Part shown: one piece after another, positions 5,731 to 6,175 of the stretch
Layout: each line of letters begins with the position of its first letter
How positions within the stretch are numbered: the first letter of the stretch is position 1
Source: an uncultured Mycoplasmatota bacterium
Lineage (GTDB): Bacteria; Bacillota_I; Bacilli_A; RF39; UBA660
Assembly: GCA_900551925.1 (NCBI GenBank)
Contig: URXR01000063.1
Span: 1 to 6,175 of the forward strand
Length of the DNA stretch: 6,175 nt
Direction: 5' to 3'
Notes under the pieces: model-generated
Databases searched by the model: none
Told to the model about the DNA's origin: nothing
The model's input: only the letters and a program-made list of their open reading frames with translations
Made by a program: the position numbers and the translations under genes

Positions 5731-6175
5731 TTAATAATGCCAACACGTCTTATAACTTTGTACTCCACATGCTTTATTTCGACATGATTTATACACAGCA
5801 CAACTACACTTAGAGCATCTTCCATAATAATTACAACTTCTAGTCCATACAGTTTTTTTTGTTTTACATTGCCATTTATGAGCTTTACCATTTTTTCCTT
5901 GTTGACAAATATAAGAGCTTTTTACACAGCTAACTTTTCTATATGTGCCATTTGATTCTTTACAAGCTGGACATATATTAAGAGGAGCTGAAGTTTTTGA
6001 TCTAACACATTTCCCATATTGCCAAGGATAATTTGTTTTTACCCAACCAGAAAATGAAGCACATCCACAGGCAGCACATCTATTTCTAGTTTGACATCCA
6101 CAAGCAGAAGTCCTACACGTTTTATAACTCTTTACTCCACAAGCAGAATTAGGACTATATACTCTTACATAATAA
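5731..6175 (-). CDS. Cysteine-rich repeat protein, C-terminal 147 residues (5' end outside window)
   Basis: The frame is open from the window edge (first full codon at 6174) to a TAA at 5733-5731. It encodes 147 residues with 20 cysteines (residues 12, 20, 25, 27, 33, 36, 38, 56, 68, 71, 83, 90, 103, 114, 120, 123, 125, 131, 136, 144). Both ends carry a unit of about 13 residues with consensus A-C-G-[VC]-x-[ST]-Y-K-[TS]-C-R-[TN]: residues 11-23 and 24-34 near the visible start, 122-134 and 135-145 at the C-terminus. The middle (about 39-119) is rich in Trp, Lys and Ser, with CPAC at 68-71. No start codon preceded by a ribosome binding site is seen, so the true N-terminus is upstream. I do not recognise a named domain. 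Similar short Cys repeats occur, from memory, at the ends of large surface proteins of gut Firmicutes, so a disulfide-rich exported tail is my leading guess. An intracellular metal-binding protein is the alternative. The coding frame itself is convincing; the role is unknown. Confidence 0.8.
   Translation of the reverse strand, partial: YYVRVYSPNSACGVKSYKTCRTSACGCQTRNRCAACGCASFSGWVKTNYPWQYGKCVRSKTSAPLNICPACKESNGTYRKVSCVKSSYICQQGKNGKAHKWQCKTKKTVWTRSCNYYGRCSKCSCAVYKSCRNKACGVQSYKTCWHY
5740..5772 (-). repeat. DNA repeat copy 2 within the Cys-rich gene
   Basis: The 33 bases read on the minus strand from 5772 to 5740 encode ACGVQSYKTCW just before the C-terminal HY and stop. They are the partner of the repeat at 6144-6112, about 370 bases away. 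A more diverged unit (residues 122-134) directly precedes this copy. Confidence 0.7.
6112..6144 (-). repeat. DNA repeat copy 1 within the Cys-rich gene
   Basis: The 33 bases read on the minus strand from 6144 to 6112 encode ACGVKSYKTCR. They match the segment at 5772-5740 at 28 of 33 positions by eye, in the same orientation and frame. Confidence 0.7.

Noticed and set aside
5731..6175. Repeated segments read as a CRISPR-like array
   Set aside because: The repeats lie in one open frame, encode the same peptide unit, are imperfect and irregularly spaced (about 370 bases apart), and have no leader or cas genes nearby.

Overview
The window looks like a stretch of chromosome from a low-GC Bacillota (Firmicutes) bacterium, possibly an uncultured gut-type member of the Bacilli or a related lineage. 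The reasons are strong A/T bias at third codon positions, AGGAGG/GAGGTG-type ribosome binding sites, TAA/TAG stops, TGG for Trp (no sign of recoded TGA), and the arrangement parA-parB-mscS-DUF951-ychF, a cluster typical of the origin-proximal region in Firmicutes. Every supported gene is on the minus strand, so the window is read from high to low coordinates.

Region by region in transcription order: (1) 6175-5731 is the C-terminal 147 residues of a very cysteine-rich protein (20 Cys) with degenerate repeats of about 13 residues. It enters from outside the window and is followed by a hairpin plus T-tract terminator (5715-5678). (2) A plausible sigma-A promoter (5654-5626) starts a tightly packed unit: parA (5589-4804), parB (4817-3939, 14-base overlap), an MscS-family channel (3929-3141, starting 9 bases after parB), a 61-residue DUF951 Cys protein (3148-2963, 8-base overlap), an AbgT-family transporter (2958-1363, its ribosome binding site just after the DUF951 stop) and ychF (1347-250, its ribosome binding site just after the AbgT stop). 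(3) After ychF a 21-base-period direct repeat overlaps a probable promoter (243-215), followed by a GTG-started, highly charged protein (169-1) cut off by the window edge.

Functionally, parA/parB form a chromosome partitioning pair, MscS is an osmotic safety valve, YchF is a ribosome-associated P-loop ATPase/GTPase, and DUF951 is a small protein usually found beside them. The AbgT-family transporter is the unexpected member of this otherwise housekeeping operon. The Cys-rich tail upstream is the least explained piece of sequence. I see no tRNA, rRNA, CRISPR array, insertion sequence, riboswitch or canonical parS site. The gene-free gaps are all short (the longest is 5590-5730, about 140 bases, holding the terminator and parAB promoter).
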